Below, one piece after another: positions 33,576 through 47,100 of a DNA stretch of 64,000 nt. Both the position numbers and the translations under genes were made by a program. Origin of the DNA: Elmis aenea (Eukaryota; Arthropoda; Insecta; Coleoptera; Elmidae). The stretch lies in contig OX393577.1 in assembly GCA_947652605.1 (NCBI GenBank), positions 54,088,108-54,152,107 on the forward strand, read 5' to 3'. Numbering within the stretch: position 1 is the stretch's first letter; each line of letters opens with the position of its first letter. The notes under the pieces are model-generated. The model was not told the DNA's origin. It made no database searches and worked only from the letters and a program-made list of their open reading frames with translations.

Positions 33576-34092
33576 TTAATAATCTCCTAAAAATAAAATG
33601 ATTGTTAAAACATCTATTGTTAATCTAGACTTCACACGATATTTTACTGCCCTTTTAAATAACCTGAATGTTAAAAAAAAAATGAAAGTGCTATATCACT
33701 CAAAATTTTCGTAAAAATGTAAATATTTTGAAAACTGTTGACTTTAGACCCATATAACCTTTTACATTTATTAAAGTAAATTTTAGGACAAATTCAAAAA
33801 TGTAAAAATATACAGATGTTCTATTTAAAAGTTCAAAGTATGAGTCCGTTTCCGGTTGAACCGGAAGTCGTATTGCAACCTTAATATTTCCATCGAATCC
33901 GAAAAATACCATAACGCTCAGATACAAAATTTCATTGTTATATCTGCAACAGTATTTTAGATATTTGTATTTTTAACTGTCACACTGACAGTTGCTTATA
34001 TCGTGTACTTTGATACGATAGTTGCTTATATCGAGTGTTGCTTATAACGCGAGTTGCTTATATCGTGGGTTGCTTATAACGCGAGCTCACTG

Positions 34093-35908
34093 TATTGTAA
34101 TTTTTTTATAGTGTTTTAAACCATTGCAAAGTTAATAAAAATGCAATGCAATGACGTCTAAAACAAATATGGCTGTACTATATGATAAGAAAAAGTTTGT
34201 GTTCGTTTTGAAGGAACAATCAACAATAAAAAATTTATACAATCTTTTTAAAAGTGTCAAAATAATGTTAAAGTTGGAACGCACTGCAATGTACAGGAAA
34301 TGCTATTCAAGATTATTAATATCTTTAAAATACCATATTTCTATTATTTTTAAATATATTTAATGATTGGAACATGATATTTCAATATTAAAAACAGATT
34401 CTTGCACCAAAATGCGCAGCTTTCCTCCAACTTCATTGACTTTTAACCGTTATTCTAAGATTAATTTTTTATCCTGGACACACTGCTTGACGCAATACCA
34501 TAGTTTTGTTTTTTCATAGTTTTGTTTACATTAAAAACAAAATTAGCCAAGTGTTTTTGCGTTTTTAAATATAACTTGTTTACAGAGAAGTGCTTATTGT
34601 TCTAAATTTAAAAGGTATGCAATAACTAAGTAAATCTGTTACAAATACCACATTATTATGTAAAATTGTCGTAATAAATTAAAATATAATTCAAAGGCTA
34701 CAAACGTCAAACTAGAGCAATAAAATATCTTCTGGTTAGGTCAGGATTCGTATCAATCATCTTCATTGATCACTTTAGTCCACAATACCATGGCCTACTT
34801 TGTGTGAGGAAGGAAGTAATCCAAAAATAGCATCATTTCAACAAGTGGCAAACAACAGATCGTTTTAAATAAACAAGTTTTATTGTGTGTATTGAGATAG
34901 GTTATATTTAGGTTTACTACCGGAAAATAAATCGTTTAATGCCGAATTAGCAGCGGTAATAATTATATTACGCAGCATTTCGTTTGGAAAAACAATAACT
35001 GTTAGATTTATTAGTTTATTTGAATAAGTTTTATAGCCAACAACGGTTTAAAAAATTTTTAATAGCAAAAAGAAGAAAAATAGGTTTTACATGTTTTAGA
35101 TTAAATATACAGTGTGTTCCAAAACAGAGGTCCAATGCATTGCTTTTTTAACGCAAGTTTTACATATGGAAAGTTTTGGAAAAAATTATTGAAGGAGAAC
35201 TTTTCTATATGTGAAATTATAGCTTTCGAGTAATTTTAGGTCTTACCGGAAGCGGATAAATCTTATTTAAATCTTTATGTTCTTTTTTTATTTAAAATGT
35301 ACGTATATAATTTTCCAGTTATACTCATATTCTCACTTGTCCTCTACGTTCAATACCATTTGAAAAATCTGTCGTTTAACTAGCATGTACAAATCAAGAA
35401 GGTGCATTATAATAAAACAACTGCTATAGTGCTTTGAAATTTGCTGTAGGAAACCTTTATCAAAAACAGACATATAAACTCTTTTCAGAATTTTTATTGC
35501 TGAAAATGTAGTTCATCAAAACTGAATATAGATAACTACTTTTACTTTTAAAAAGAAACACTAAATAGTTTAAAATTTGCATAATAAATATCTTTCTTAT
35601 ACCGAAAAATAATTTATGGAATGTGTAAATTTTACTAAATATAATTTGTGTTAATTTAAATATGTTTTGCACTTTTTTTATTTAAATATATCAAATAGCT
35701 TGCATAATAGTCAAATAATAATTTTATACATACAAACAATTTTGAAAACTAGACTTAGGTGAAGATGTGATTATACAGGGATTAAACATGTGAACCCAAA
35801 TTTTAAATATGTGTTTGGCACACTAAATAAACAAAAAACCCTTGCAAACCTTGGTTCCAAAACCATTCGTTTAAGAGTTATGGGTTAATTTCTACTCCCA
35901 GTTCTAAC
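34093..35908. other. Probable Unc-89 intron, mostly featureless
   Basis: AT-rich. An atatacagtgtgttcc motif at 35107 resembles a foldback terminus, but no partner arm was seen. No coding exon was recognised. Confidence 0.55.
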
Positions 35909-36568
35909 CAGGGAAGGTCACGATATGTTGTCGCTAGAATCCAATCAAGACTGTGTTTATTGCATCAAGAACATCTAAACTAAATGTTTTGCGGAGTTAT
36001 ACGTGCCACTGGCCATTTCCTTCGGAAAAATAGGGGAAAAACTGAAGAGTTGAATAATAAAAGTAATTTTTGCGATCGCGTTGGCCATGAAACCGGAGAT
36101 AAAATCAAAATGCTTCTATTTACCAATTCGCGCATCCTTTGCAAGTAAAATGGTGCACAGTTTTTGAAAAAATCTTAAACACTTCTGGAGAAAAACCTCA
36201 AAAACGAAACCCCTGCAAAGCGTTGTGATTTGAGAAGTCGTATAACTGAATCTATGCGACTTCATAGACGTTTAATATAGGGGAAACCGTTTTTACAAGG
36301 GACTCGTTTTTCTCCGGAACCGTTTCAGATTTTTGTCAAAAAATTTGCACCATTTTACTTGCAAAGAATGCGCGAATTGGTAAATAAGAAAATTTCCCTT
36401 TAACCTCTTTACGGTTTCATAGCCAACGCGATCGCAAAAATTACTTTTATTATTCAACTTTCCAGTTTTACCCCTATGTGGCACGTATAATTCTGCAAAA
36501 CATTTAGTTTTGATGTTTTTGATGCAATAAACACAGCCTCGATCAGATTCTATCGACAACATATCCCT
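35909..36568. mobile_element. Foldback element, cagggaaggtcac family, copy 2
   Basis: Same family as 24535-25158: cagggaaggtcacgatatg on the left, gattctatcgacaacatatc on the right. Both copies are preceded by ctaac and followed by cttgtaag, suggesting that those bases belong to the element or its target preference. An open frame in its arm (36293-36562) has no domain. Confidence 0.85.
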
Positions 36569-38173
36569 TGTAAGAGTGTTAATATCAAACGTGACAGGAT
36601 TTGTTGTGTTATCTAGATTTTTGCACAGCTGAATGTATTGTCGTTTTTTAGCTTTATCAGTAGCAGCAGGTAGGTTTATTTATGATTTCCCAACCGAACT
36701 GCTTCCCTGCTCTCTGTCCTATTACTGTCGGCTACTTAAATTGTTACTTTTTAAAATTATCGATAATACCAACGGTCTTTCGAGCGTTTTTAAATAATAT
36801 TTATCATTTACACAAATTCTGTGATGACAGATAGCTATGCAATTCATGCATAAAAAAACCAACGGAAACTTTACAGAAGCTACAAAAGTCTTTAGTGAAC
36901 GTAAGTATTATAGAAAAAACACATTCGTGTGACTCTTTAACAAGTGGGTTTAGGACCAATGTTCATCTCTTTGTTTTGATAAGTTATACATGCTTTTATT
37001 TGGGACCATCTTTTTTGAACTCTCTATATCCGGAGAAGCGTGTTTATTTTTTTATATAAAAAGGAAAAGTATAAGTGTCATTGATACAAATAACTTTCTT
37101 AAACCCTCAAAAGTTAAGACGTCATAGTAAGAGCAATTTCCCCATACCAATTTTTCTTTAGACGTAAAATATATTAAACCGTACATAAACACGGGTACTT
37201 TAAGTAATGAAGCAAAATTAATTTTAATGCTTAACAGGGCAAAGGTGTTTGAGATAAAAAAAAGCCAACACTGTATCAGATTAAGAAAAACAAAATTTAA
37301 ACACTTAATGATGATTGATGATACGTCAAAGAAAGTATTATTTTATGTCAGGAGGAAGGTTCTGTGTTGTCATTATTTGTCAGTTAAAAGTTTGAAAAGA
37401 AAATTTTAACAAATATACGTATGCGTATCGTCTGCGGTTTGCTACTTTAATTTTGCAATAATTAGGTTACTGCCAAATTATGAAAGGTGACAATTTGGCA
37501 TCCAATTATTTTTGGCATCATCACAAATTACAAAGCGAATTTAGAACAAAACAAGGAGATTAAGTGGCGCTAGACTTTGCGGTTTAAGATTTGTTGTCAG
37601 TAGTATTTCGAGAGTACTAAATTATTGCTATCATTTGTTTTAATAGCGTTTTAAGTGTTTTGCTTAATAATAAGTTTGGTGGAGAAAGAAGGATTTTTTT
37701 GTAACTTTGGCAATGTCAACAAAGATTTTGTTGTAGGCAAAAATAAATTTTTAGTATTGAAAAAACGACGATTATTATTATAAACGATTTAGCTTATTAT
37801 TCCTGTGTAGTAAAAGAGAATATATTTAGCGATTTGCAGTTTTTTAAACATCACATGGACTTTCAAACGTTTGAAGAACATGATAAAAGGAAAACTGATG
37901 TATTTTGTTCTCTCTGCTAACATTTTAAACAGCTATTAAGGAGCAGTAGATGAATTTTTGAATTTGTGTACAAAAACAACTCAGTATTTTTTTTTGTAAA
38001 TGGCTTAACTCAGTAAAAATTAAGCTATAAGTCACGTTTTTAAGTAATAGAAATGAAGATGAATTTATTTTTTTTCATCCTTACCTAAACAGCAAAGTTT
38101 TAAAAATCGAAATCTATTGCAATATGTAAATTGAATTAAATGAACCATGATTTAAATTGTTTAACTATACTTG
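36569..38173. other. Probable intron
   Basis: On the minus strand 36575-36660 reads PAATDKAKKRQYIQLCKNLD in one frame, protein-like but too short to call. Otherwise nothing was recognised. Confidence 0.5.
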
Positions 38174-38826
38174 TATACAGGGTGTAAAATTGGATCACAT
38201 AGTAATTTCAATGGTAAAGTTTTAAAAGTTGTATAATATCTCACCTAATTATTTTAGAAAAAAAGAGCTTTTTTTTGTAGCGAAAAAAATTCTGTATCTA
38301 TAAATGTATCAATATTAATTTTTAGTTTTTCAATAACTGAAAATTGAGAAAATTGCAAAACACCGTTTTGACAAAAATCTGTAGTGCCTTGGAATTATGC
38401 TGTGACAACTGCCCATCCTGATGTCTCTTGTACTGTCGCTTTGACGCTTCGTAGATTTTTATATTGAAACAAAATTATGAATACATTGCAATTGAAAGAA
38501 AACTAATTGTATTAAATAAATGTTTGATAAAATATAAATGACAATTAAGAATAAATTTCGCGTTAAAGTGGCAGTATAAGCGACATTAGGATGGGCTGTA
38601 TGTAGTACAGCAAAATTCCAAGGCATTACAGATTTTTGTTAAAACGGCTTCTGCAATTTTCTCAATTTTCAGTTACAGTAAAACTAAAAATTAATATTGA
38701 TAACATTTGTAGACAGAGAATTTTTTTCTCTACAAAAAACCTAAATGCACGTTCTTTCTAAAATAATTAGAATTACACAACTTTTAAAATTTTACTATTG
38801 TGTGATCCAATTCTACACCCTGTATA
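38174..38826. mobile_element. Foldback element, 0.65 kb
   Basis: Ends tatacagggtgtaaaattgg and ccaattctacaccctgtata. Arms of about 300 bp meet near 38500. The two hAT MITEs that follow begin within ten bases of its right end. Confidence 0.92.
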
Positions 38827-38833
38827 TCTAGAG

Positions 38834-39070
38834 CAGTGTTTGCCAAACTTACAACCATGTCGTACCCCTTTTGAGATTTTAGTTTTACCGGCGTACCCCT
38901 CTCGGCCGAAAATAGGGACTAGTTTTGGGTAGTTTTACATAAAGCTATTTAATGTTGCTACATTTTTACTGCTAAAAAAATACTAAAGTAAAATATAAAA
39001 TTCTGTCGCGTACCCCTAAAACACTTTTACGTACCCCCTGTGGTACACGTCACTCACTTTGGTAACACTG
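38834..39070. mobile_element. hAT MITE 1 of a tandem pair
   Basis: Begins cagtgtttgccaaact and ends tttggtaacactg. Flanks atctagag (38826-38833) and gtctagag (39071-39078) match at 7 of 8 positions. The interior repeats cgtacccc in both orientations. Confidence 0.9.
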
Positions 39071-39078
39071 GTCTAGAG

Positions 39079-39503
39079 CAGGGGTGGGGAACCTGCGGCC
39101 TTAAGGCCGCATGCGGCCTTTTGAGGTTTTTCGTGCGGCCTTTTTACTGATTTCATATTTTTTATAATTCGTTTTTTCGATTTATTTTACAGTTTGCTAT
39201 ATGACATAATCAAATGTAGCTTTTTTTCGGCCATTTAATTGTAGATTCAAATTAAAACCCTATAGACCACATGACTTTGTGTTTTAAAACATACCAAACA
39301 TAGTATGTAAATAATTATATACGAGTAATATGTACGGTAAATAAAATAAATTTATATTTAAGAGACAATTTGTGAAATTAACATTCTGTGCACAATTTTC
39401 AATATTTGTGTAAATTCGCAGGGGGGGGATAATAATGTGCGGCCTGGTTACAAATTCCGAATTGAGAAGTGGCCTTCCATAGTAAAAAGGTTCCCCATCC
39501 CTG
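39079..39503. mobile_element. hAT MITE 2 of a tandem pair
   Basis: Begins caggggtggggaacctgcgg and ends ggttccccatccctg. The octamer gtctagag flanks it exactly at 39071-39078 and 39504-39511. Its left target duplication is also the right duplication of the preceding MITE. Confidence 0.94.
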
Positions 39504-39511
39504 GTCTAGAG

Positions 39512-41106
39512 TATGCGACTAAATACTCTTAACCACCTTAGGTATAGTTTTCATAATTAATTTTTAAAGTTGAATTTGTATTAACAAATAGTTATATTGG
39601 AATAAAGCCACTAAAATAAAATTGATGTAAAAATACTCCTATATAATTGTTAATAAAGAAAAAGTATTAAATCCCTCTTAAATTTTCAATTAACAATTGA
39701 ATGATTTTAGTTCCAGCAGATTTTGCAAATTTGAGCTTTTTAAAGTAGGTCATTGATTAGAATTTACTAATTATCAAAAAAATTTAAGAATTTTAGCTTC
39801 CGTTTGGCCTGACGTCAAAAAATCTCTAGAAATAAGAAAATTAGGTACAACATATTTTATTAATTAGCCTTGCGAGTCATTATACACAATGAATTAACCT
39901 CTTTACGAGTTTGGCCAACAGAAAATTGTTTTCAACTTTGTTGTTTGGATATGAATTTTAAATAACAGTTAAATATGGCAAATTTGGAACATTTAGGCTA
40001 ATTTTAATAAATTAGTAGTTCTCTCTAGTGGGTAAACACAACATACCAACATTTATTTTTAAATATGAGTCTCATTAAAAGCCTTCTGAGCAATTGTGTT
40101 TTGCATGTTTTAAGCAGAAATAATGAGACATGTTTGTGATGTTTTCTTATTGTAGATTCCTTAATTCCTTTGCTTCATATAAGAGAATAATATTTTTAGG
40201 TGACTAAGTTTTGGGACAAAAATAGTTGAAATGAATTTTTTGAGACGCTCGTAAATATGCATTCATTGGTATTTTAATGATTATCGTATAAATGCGAGTG
40301 TTTTGAAAAGAAGCGCAGTTGTTGTCCATATATTTGTAACAAATTAGTAGAATTACTAAAATTGTCGTCTAATTTTTGGTGACATGTGAACGCATTATTT
40401 ATTCAAAACGTATTAACTGTACCTAATTGCCAAATACAATCTTCACTCAATTAACGTTGGTAATTGGTTACTAAAATGCGGGACTTTAATATATTAACGA
40501 TAAGTGATCAATAAAATTTTATGAAAAAACTGTTATCCAAGGGTTCCATCAATCATATAAACAACCACCAAATATAAACTAATTTAAAAAAAGTCATGAT
40601 AGTTAAAAAAGTAATTTCAAATGAATATAAAATGTCGGAAGACGTAAGTCGAAAACATGTTAACTGAGCGCCGTTAACAAAAAAGAACATCTGTTTTGTT
40701 GCTATTGAGTACAGTCAACTGCGACTAGGAGAATATTTGACAATAATTTTAAATTTTAATGCCAGCTTCTAACAAAAATACTAAGTTATTGGTATTGTTG
40801 AGTTCGTTAGAAAATGCTTTATTTAAATGACCGCATGAACCACTACCATTCCATTTAAAAAAAGCTGACTTTTAGTAAAACAACCGATTTTGTAACCTTT
40901 AAAGCCGATTAAATTAACCAAAGTTTTGATTAAAATTTGCAAAAACGTTTTTAAGACATTTGATAACAGTATAAAATTCATTTTGTTTAGGTCGCGGAAC
41001 ACTCAGAAAAAAATAATTTGGTCAAAAAATCATTTGAGGTTATAAAAATGAACCAAAATAATACAGTTGTATAAAACACTGTATCCTCCATCCAAAAATC
41101 TAAAAA
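39512..41106. other. Probable intron, nothing recognised
   Basis: AT-rich sequence without a repeat partner or plausible exon. 41030-41106 resembles the subterminal region of other foldbacks (aaaaatatacaggg). Confidence 0.55.
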
Positions 41107-41952
41107 TATACAGGGAGTGTGTTTATTTTAAATCCACGGTTTTATGTATTTTAGTACTGGAAAATAGCATTTCATTAACGTAGATGCATCAATGCAAAAA
41201 TATTTGGGGTCTACCAGAATTCATTTACCTACATTGACCTACATGTCCCAGTTATCGCGAACAGCATGGTGATCTTGTAAACGGTCAGAGATACAACATT
41301 TGTTAAGTGGGTCAAAATGATCTATGATTTAAGAGCAACTGTTCTGTGAAAAAAATTGTATCTAATTATTTGTTTTTGCACTATCGTTAAAAAAATACGT
41401 TTTCAATTTTTGCTTATAGCTTGCTTATTTGAAATCGTACTCAAAATATTTATCAACATTAATAAAAAACTTTTTTGCGTAGATTTGAAATTTATTATAA
41501 ATTGCACCTATCTTCATTTGTTTTTGTTATTTTAACATCAAATTTCTTATTTTAAATACGGGTTGTAGTTGGCTGTGACATCAATAAAAACAGATTTTTT
41601 CCCCGTCTCAATGATTTCGCGGTTGTGAGGTTTATCTTTAAAAACAAGTGAGTTATTACAATATTATTGTCATTATTAAGTTTAATCAAAGTGACCATTG
41701 GAAAACAAAACAAAACATCACATAAATAACCTAGCTATACTTAAAAAAACACACAAAAAACCTAAATAATTGAAGAAATTCTTTACATTTCATAATCATT
41801 TATTATTTTTTAGTTACTATTATTATTGAATTATACTATTAAATTATTATTACTTTTAATTCATAGATCATTTTGACTTATTCAACCAATGTTGTATCTC
41901 TGATCGTTTACGATATCCCATGCTGTTCTAGATAACTGGGACACCCTGTATA
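41107..41952. mobile_element. Foldback element, 0.85 kb
   Basis: Left tatacagggagtgtg; right gggacaccctgtata. Arms share gatacaacatttg, gtcaaaatgatctatga and agcatg in inverted order. The outer 60 bp of the left arm are diverged. Confidence 0.82.
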
Positions 41953-43740
41953 TAGGTATAGATCCACTACACGTGAGTTTAACTTAAATAAACTTCGATT
42001 TACATTATATCTTGTTATAGAGCAGATTGGTTTGATTTTTGAAAGTTACAAAAAAATGAAAAACAATCCAGAAGAATTTATAGAAACTTCAGATTACCTA
42101 TTTACAAATAGTATGTATTTATTATAACAACTTATGTTTCCTTAAAATTTATCCTAATGATCAAATAATTAATTTTAATTTTATACAGTTAGTATACAAA
42201 GCGCATATTTTCTATGTGACAGTATTGATAATACAGTATAACACTTATAATACAGTATGACACTTTGCACTTGTAAATTTACAACTTGGGACACTTTTAA
42301 TGGTTTTTTAACTTAAAAGTTAAATGAAGCAAAAGAACTATAAAATTTTCATAAAATTACGGAATTTTAAACTTGTTTTTTTTCTCTCAAAATAATCTAA
42401 TACTTAACAGTAATATTTAACACAAATTAAAACACCAAATACTGCTACAAACGCTAATTTTGATGTGTGGACTAAATTCAGCCAACAATTGCAATTAAAA
42501 AATTGTTTGGTCATGAAAATCCAAGTTTTATTAACGCACAGATAATTTCACAGCTTTTTTTTTTTTAGGTATAAAAACATTATGTATTTACACATTTTTG
42601 TTATGAAATGTAGCCTCAAGACAATATAAATAGTTGAAATATCTTTCTAAACAAATTTTTAACAATTGTTTTTCTTATGAGCGGAAAAAAACACACAAAA
42701 ACATTTAAATATAACTATTCCACGCAATACAAGTTATTTATTATTATGAAAAGGTATTTACACACGTGTAAACAAAATTTTTATCTGATTTTTTGTTTTG
42801 ACACAGCACCAGGTTTTATATTAATTACAGCATGTAAAGGTTGTACTTGGCAAACACATTCTTGGCAATTTTTTATTATATAAAACGTACCTTTGATCAC
42901 CGTACTATTTTACGTGTTTTTTTAATCTTATTCATAGGCTTATACTTAGTAAAAACATTTATCATTACAGCGGAAAATTGGGTTAGAAGTACACGTTGTA
43001 CAAGTTGCCAATATATGTATAAAGATTGAGAACACTATTTTATGTATTGGAGTTGTGCCAGGTACATTTAACAGCAGTTGGATTATTTTTAAACACATTT
43101 GTGGGAGTGTATAGGAATGTTAAAAATATGTGTAAACGTTAACAATATTTGACGCTGTTTTATTTAATTTTTGCAGGTAAATACGAGCTCATACTGAGAA
43201 CAGATACATGTGTTTTAAGTTTCTTACATTGGATAATTTTAAATTATGAGTAAGCGCGAGATGAAAGTATTTAAAGCTAGTATTTAGTTGATCTAAAAAT
43301 GTTAAACGATCGTGTCTAATGATGGAACAAGGCTAAAAACCAATAAATATTCATATCCAGAGTTCGATATATCGTGCAACGAAGATGCATTAGGTTTTCA
43401 AAAATTTAGTTATTCTGAAATGTGTGAATATATGATTATGGAAAATATTATTTAAAGATTGTTTACCTCTATCTGAGCAATAATATTTATTTTATGCTCT
43501 GCATTTTTAAAAACAAAATATTTATCATTAGGCTTAAATAATATAAATTTCATTGGCAGTTCATCCCGAAATGCAAAAATTTACAAGCCGCTTATTGTAA
43601 TCACATTTGCAAATAATAAATTCGAGTTTAATACACTAGTATTTTTTTGGAACTTACGCAGTAACATATCTACAAAACGAAGAACCTACGCACTATTATC
43701 ACATTTTGTCTGATTACATCGATAAAACTTAAAAACTACT
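41953..43740. other. Probable intron, nothing firm
   Basis: AT-rich. Between 42660 and 43090 several short cysteine-rich frames occur on both strands (CQECVCQVQPLHAV on minus, KGCTWQTHSWQ on plus) around an imperfect ttgtacnnggcaa motif. I cannot assign them to a gene. Confidence 0.45.
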
Positions 43741-43830
43741 GAGGCAGACCATACGCTACGCCAGCACGATCTCCTGATTTAACTCCATCAGATTATTAAA
43801 TCGTGGAAACATAAAAAATCAGAAAATTTT
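43740..43830 (+). pseudogene. Mariner transposase scrap
   Basis: One frame reads PYATPARSPDLTPSDY followed by a stop. This is the mariner/Tc PxSPDLxPxDY block that precedes the last catalytic Asp. Only about 25 codons are recognisable. Confidence 0.7.
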
Positions 43831-43889
43831 TATTGCTGCATATGAACACGAGGAGTTTGGAAGTCTAGGTACAACTAGGAGTTATTCGG

Positions 43890-44135
43890 ACAGTAGAAAG
43901 AGCCCCCCAAAAGCTAAATATGTCAGTATGCAAAGATTTCGCAGTTATAATGGTGCAGGTACTTGAATTGCAAATAAGGAACGTAGACCAGTTGGAAGAC
44001 CCCGGAAAAGGTGGTAAAAGGAAATAGCCGAAGACGCGAAAAACTTCTTAACACTTGGCAAATTTAAAAGAGCAGTTATAAATAGCGACGTATGGAGAAA
44101 GAGAATGAAGAAGGTCAAGGTCCCAAATGACTTTA
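43890..44135 (+). pseudogene. LINE reverse-transcriptase C-terminal scrap
   Basis: The frame RRPVGRPRKRW, stop, KEIAEDAKNFLTLGKF, NSDVWRKRMKKVK matches the GRPRKRWxDDI...DRxxWR tail common at the end of insect non-LTR retrotransposon ORF2. In-frame stops show it is dead. Confidence 0.72.
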
Positions 44136-47100
44136 TTATCTACTTAAGCAAAATTGTTACAAACATGCATTTTTTATTGCTAAAGAGTGTGTGAGGTTTA
44201 GGTTTTTTGGCCAAAAAGTATTGTAATAAACGATTAATACAGTATAATTTAAAAACTTTTTACAAAATCGGCCCAATAAAGCGGATAAATCTATTATCCA
44301 GTGATCACAATAGCGGCGCTTGCTTTATTTGTTTATTAGCGTCAGTAACAGGTATATTTTTTAAACTATTTTTTTAAATTTTAGGTAAGAGTACAATTAA
44401 TAAATAAATAAAAGATGAAACAATAGACCGATGAATATATAAAACATAACCAAAAAGAATGATAAATGATAAACGCCACTTATCTAAATATAATTAGCAC
44501 ATTGTTTCATTGGACAGTTGTTTAATTCATCAATAGTGTTTTAAAATTGCATCGTATTTTCTCCGTTCCTAAAAATGTTATTAAATGGTCTAAAATATAA
44601 GTGAAACATAACTGTCAAGATTTTTGAATACTGTATAATTCACAAATATAATGTAACCGTTCAAAAATCAATAATAACTGTGTCGTTCAGGATATATATA
44701 AATTTCTCGTAAGAGGCGACTTATAAAACATTATAACATCGGCCAAACAAGTAATGTTGAGAATGGTATAAAATTGGAGGCAAAGGGTAGCAACATACAA
44801 AATTATTTTGCCATTGGCGAACGATTAACGTGCGTGATTCTGTATGAACAAAACAGCACTTACATAAACTATATTTGAAAGATACTAGTTACACTGAACT
44901 TACATGGAAAATAAACATTTTTTGAATACGTTGAGAGCTTATCGTCTTTATTTAATTTTTTTTGTAAAATTTATTTAAAACAACTTCAATTCTATAGTTC
45001 ATAGTACCTACATACTTCATATTATACTAAAACAACAAAAGAATGAGCCAGATTCCGGAAAAATAAGTAAAAACCGTACATTATGATTATCAAAATAGTA
45101 TCACCCGATCACTGATAAAAAATGAAGCCAAGGTCATACGCACCTCTAAATTCAATTTTAATTTTGGTTCTACTTTGTACATTATAATTATACAATAAGT
45201 ATCGGTTTTCAATATGTAAATTATTTTACTTCTTACATTTTTTTGATTTGTAAACTATTACAAAGCAGTGATATTATTTTCTATTTAGGAGAAATATTAT
45301 GTATTTAAAGGCAGTAATTATTAATAAAAAATAGAGTAATAAAAAAGATTAATAAACCTTAAATATTCCAAGTGTTTTAAATTTTACTTGTAACAAGAGC
45401 TTACAATATTTTGTAGACAAATGAAATGCAAGTTAATCTTGGCGCCGTTGATATTTGGTATTTTGTTTACTACACTATAGTAACGATGTTCACTTATTTG
45501 TTAGTTACACTTCGTTAACAATATTTGGAAACAGATCATGGTCGTAAATTGTTGTTCTAATTTTATTCGCACTTCAAAACAATAAAGGCACTTGAAAAAA
45601 AGTTTGCATAACTTTTTAAACTAAACGTGACAATCAAGGCCAAATTGTTGATTATTTGACAAAATTTCGGTTGCTAGATCAGTGAATGAGATGACATTAA
45701 AAAAAAAGCTAATACAACAAATCATTTTTTGAAATAAAAGTTGTGGCAGAAAGTAAAGATAAAACTAACGATATTTTGGGATTGTATTCGTATTTTGATT
45801 ACAAATTAATGATCGACTCTTTATCAGTTCTAGCAAGTATTTTTAATCAAGCGAAAATATGCGGTCAACTCGTTCGTTCTGTTGGTCAACTGGCCAATCG
45901 TCATTTGATAATATAATAATAGACATGTCACAATCAATTATACGTGGGGTTTGTTTTCTATCACATTGTAAATGTTACGTGGAGACTGTTATTTCAGCGT
46001 GGGAATGCGAAAATAGTTTGGAAATTTGCAATAGAACTATTTTGTATGTAGCTGGATTTTTTCTCTACCCAAAACATCTTTGCAAAAGTAACAATAACAA
46101 TTGACACGCTTGCAAAGATATCAAAGTAACAATAACAATTGACACGCGATATCTTAAAGAAAATAAAGTACGTTCGCATATTTTTAAAATTAGAGAAGTT
46201 AAATATAAATAAGCTTAATTAATATTCACATATCTTATTCTTGGGAGTATTTCTTGCCAAGTAACAAACCGATTTTAAGACTCTAGTCTCTTCTTCTCTT
46301 CTTCAAATAATGAAGATTGGCGTCTTGACATTGTTTTTGCACATATACATGAAAAACTTCGATAAAAGATAAGTGATTTTTAATTCTGTTTATTTATACT
46401 ATTAAATTAATCACTTAAATGATCAATCAATTAAGGAAACCTAAACTTAAGTTCTGTGGTAACAATATCATTGTAAGCAAGAAATTTCTTTAAGGGTCCG
46501 ATATTATTTTATATAGCTTTAACAAAAATTATAAAAATTATTTTTCATGTAAAATTTTTAACAAATTTTACGATAAGAAAACTTACAGCAATATTCAGAT
46601 TTTTTAACTAAAAAAATGTTCAGTGTGTTTAAAATTTAGTATCTAAAATACTCTACACATTTCGTACAAATAATTTACAATAGATAGTATTAATACATAA
46701 CTACTAAGTTAAAAAAAAAATGTATTAAAATTGTTTAATTTTATTAAATGCACAGTAGCAAAATGTTTATAAATAAACATCTTTTAACGTTTTCGGGATT
46801 TTTGCCAAAAGTTAGGAAAATTGGCTGATTTTATAATTTTCAATTATGTACTTTAATTTGATTTTTACGCTGATTCCTAAGTTCAGTTGTTTCTAAAAGT
46901 GTTACGAAATAAAATACTTCGATGGCAAGCTATTAAGATGTAAAAACTATTGGAGCTGTATACACAAAAAAAAAGAATTCAGCTAGAAGTTGAAAATTTG
47001 TAGTTCTGATTAAAATTTTTCAGTTTGATAAAGTGTATTTCGCGTTTGTTAAAACGGATTTTAAAAATAAAAGTAGTAAAATTATATAGATCAGTGTGCT

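Larger units (their letters stand above)
32162..34092. mobile_element. Tigger-like (pogo) transposon, decayed, with nested foldback
   Basis: Terminal inverted repeats cagtgagctcgcgttataag (left) and the complement ending ctcactg (right). TA flanks at 32160-32161 and 34093-34094 mark Tc1/mariner-type integration. The 11-mer gttgcttatan recurs several times in each end. A transposase remnant (32415-32680) and a palindrome (32696-33575) lie inside. Confidence 0.9.

Noticed and set aside
36575..36665. Minus-strand frame PAATDKAKKRQYIQLCKNLD as a possible Unc-89 exon
   Set aside because: Protein-like composition, but no clear acceptor/donor pair, and it runs into the foldback at 36568. It cannot be linked to the DH domain.
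42660..43140. Cysteine-rich frames on both strands (CQECVCQVQPLHAV on minus, KGCTWQTHSWQ on plus)
   Set aside because: Frames are short, stop quickly, have no splice support and derive from an imperfect local repeat; no domain fits.
45859..46104. 81-codon plus-strand frame, with a protein-like minus-strand reading as well
   Set aside because: Neither strand shows a known domain or splice sites; consistent with chance in unique sequence.
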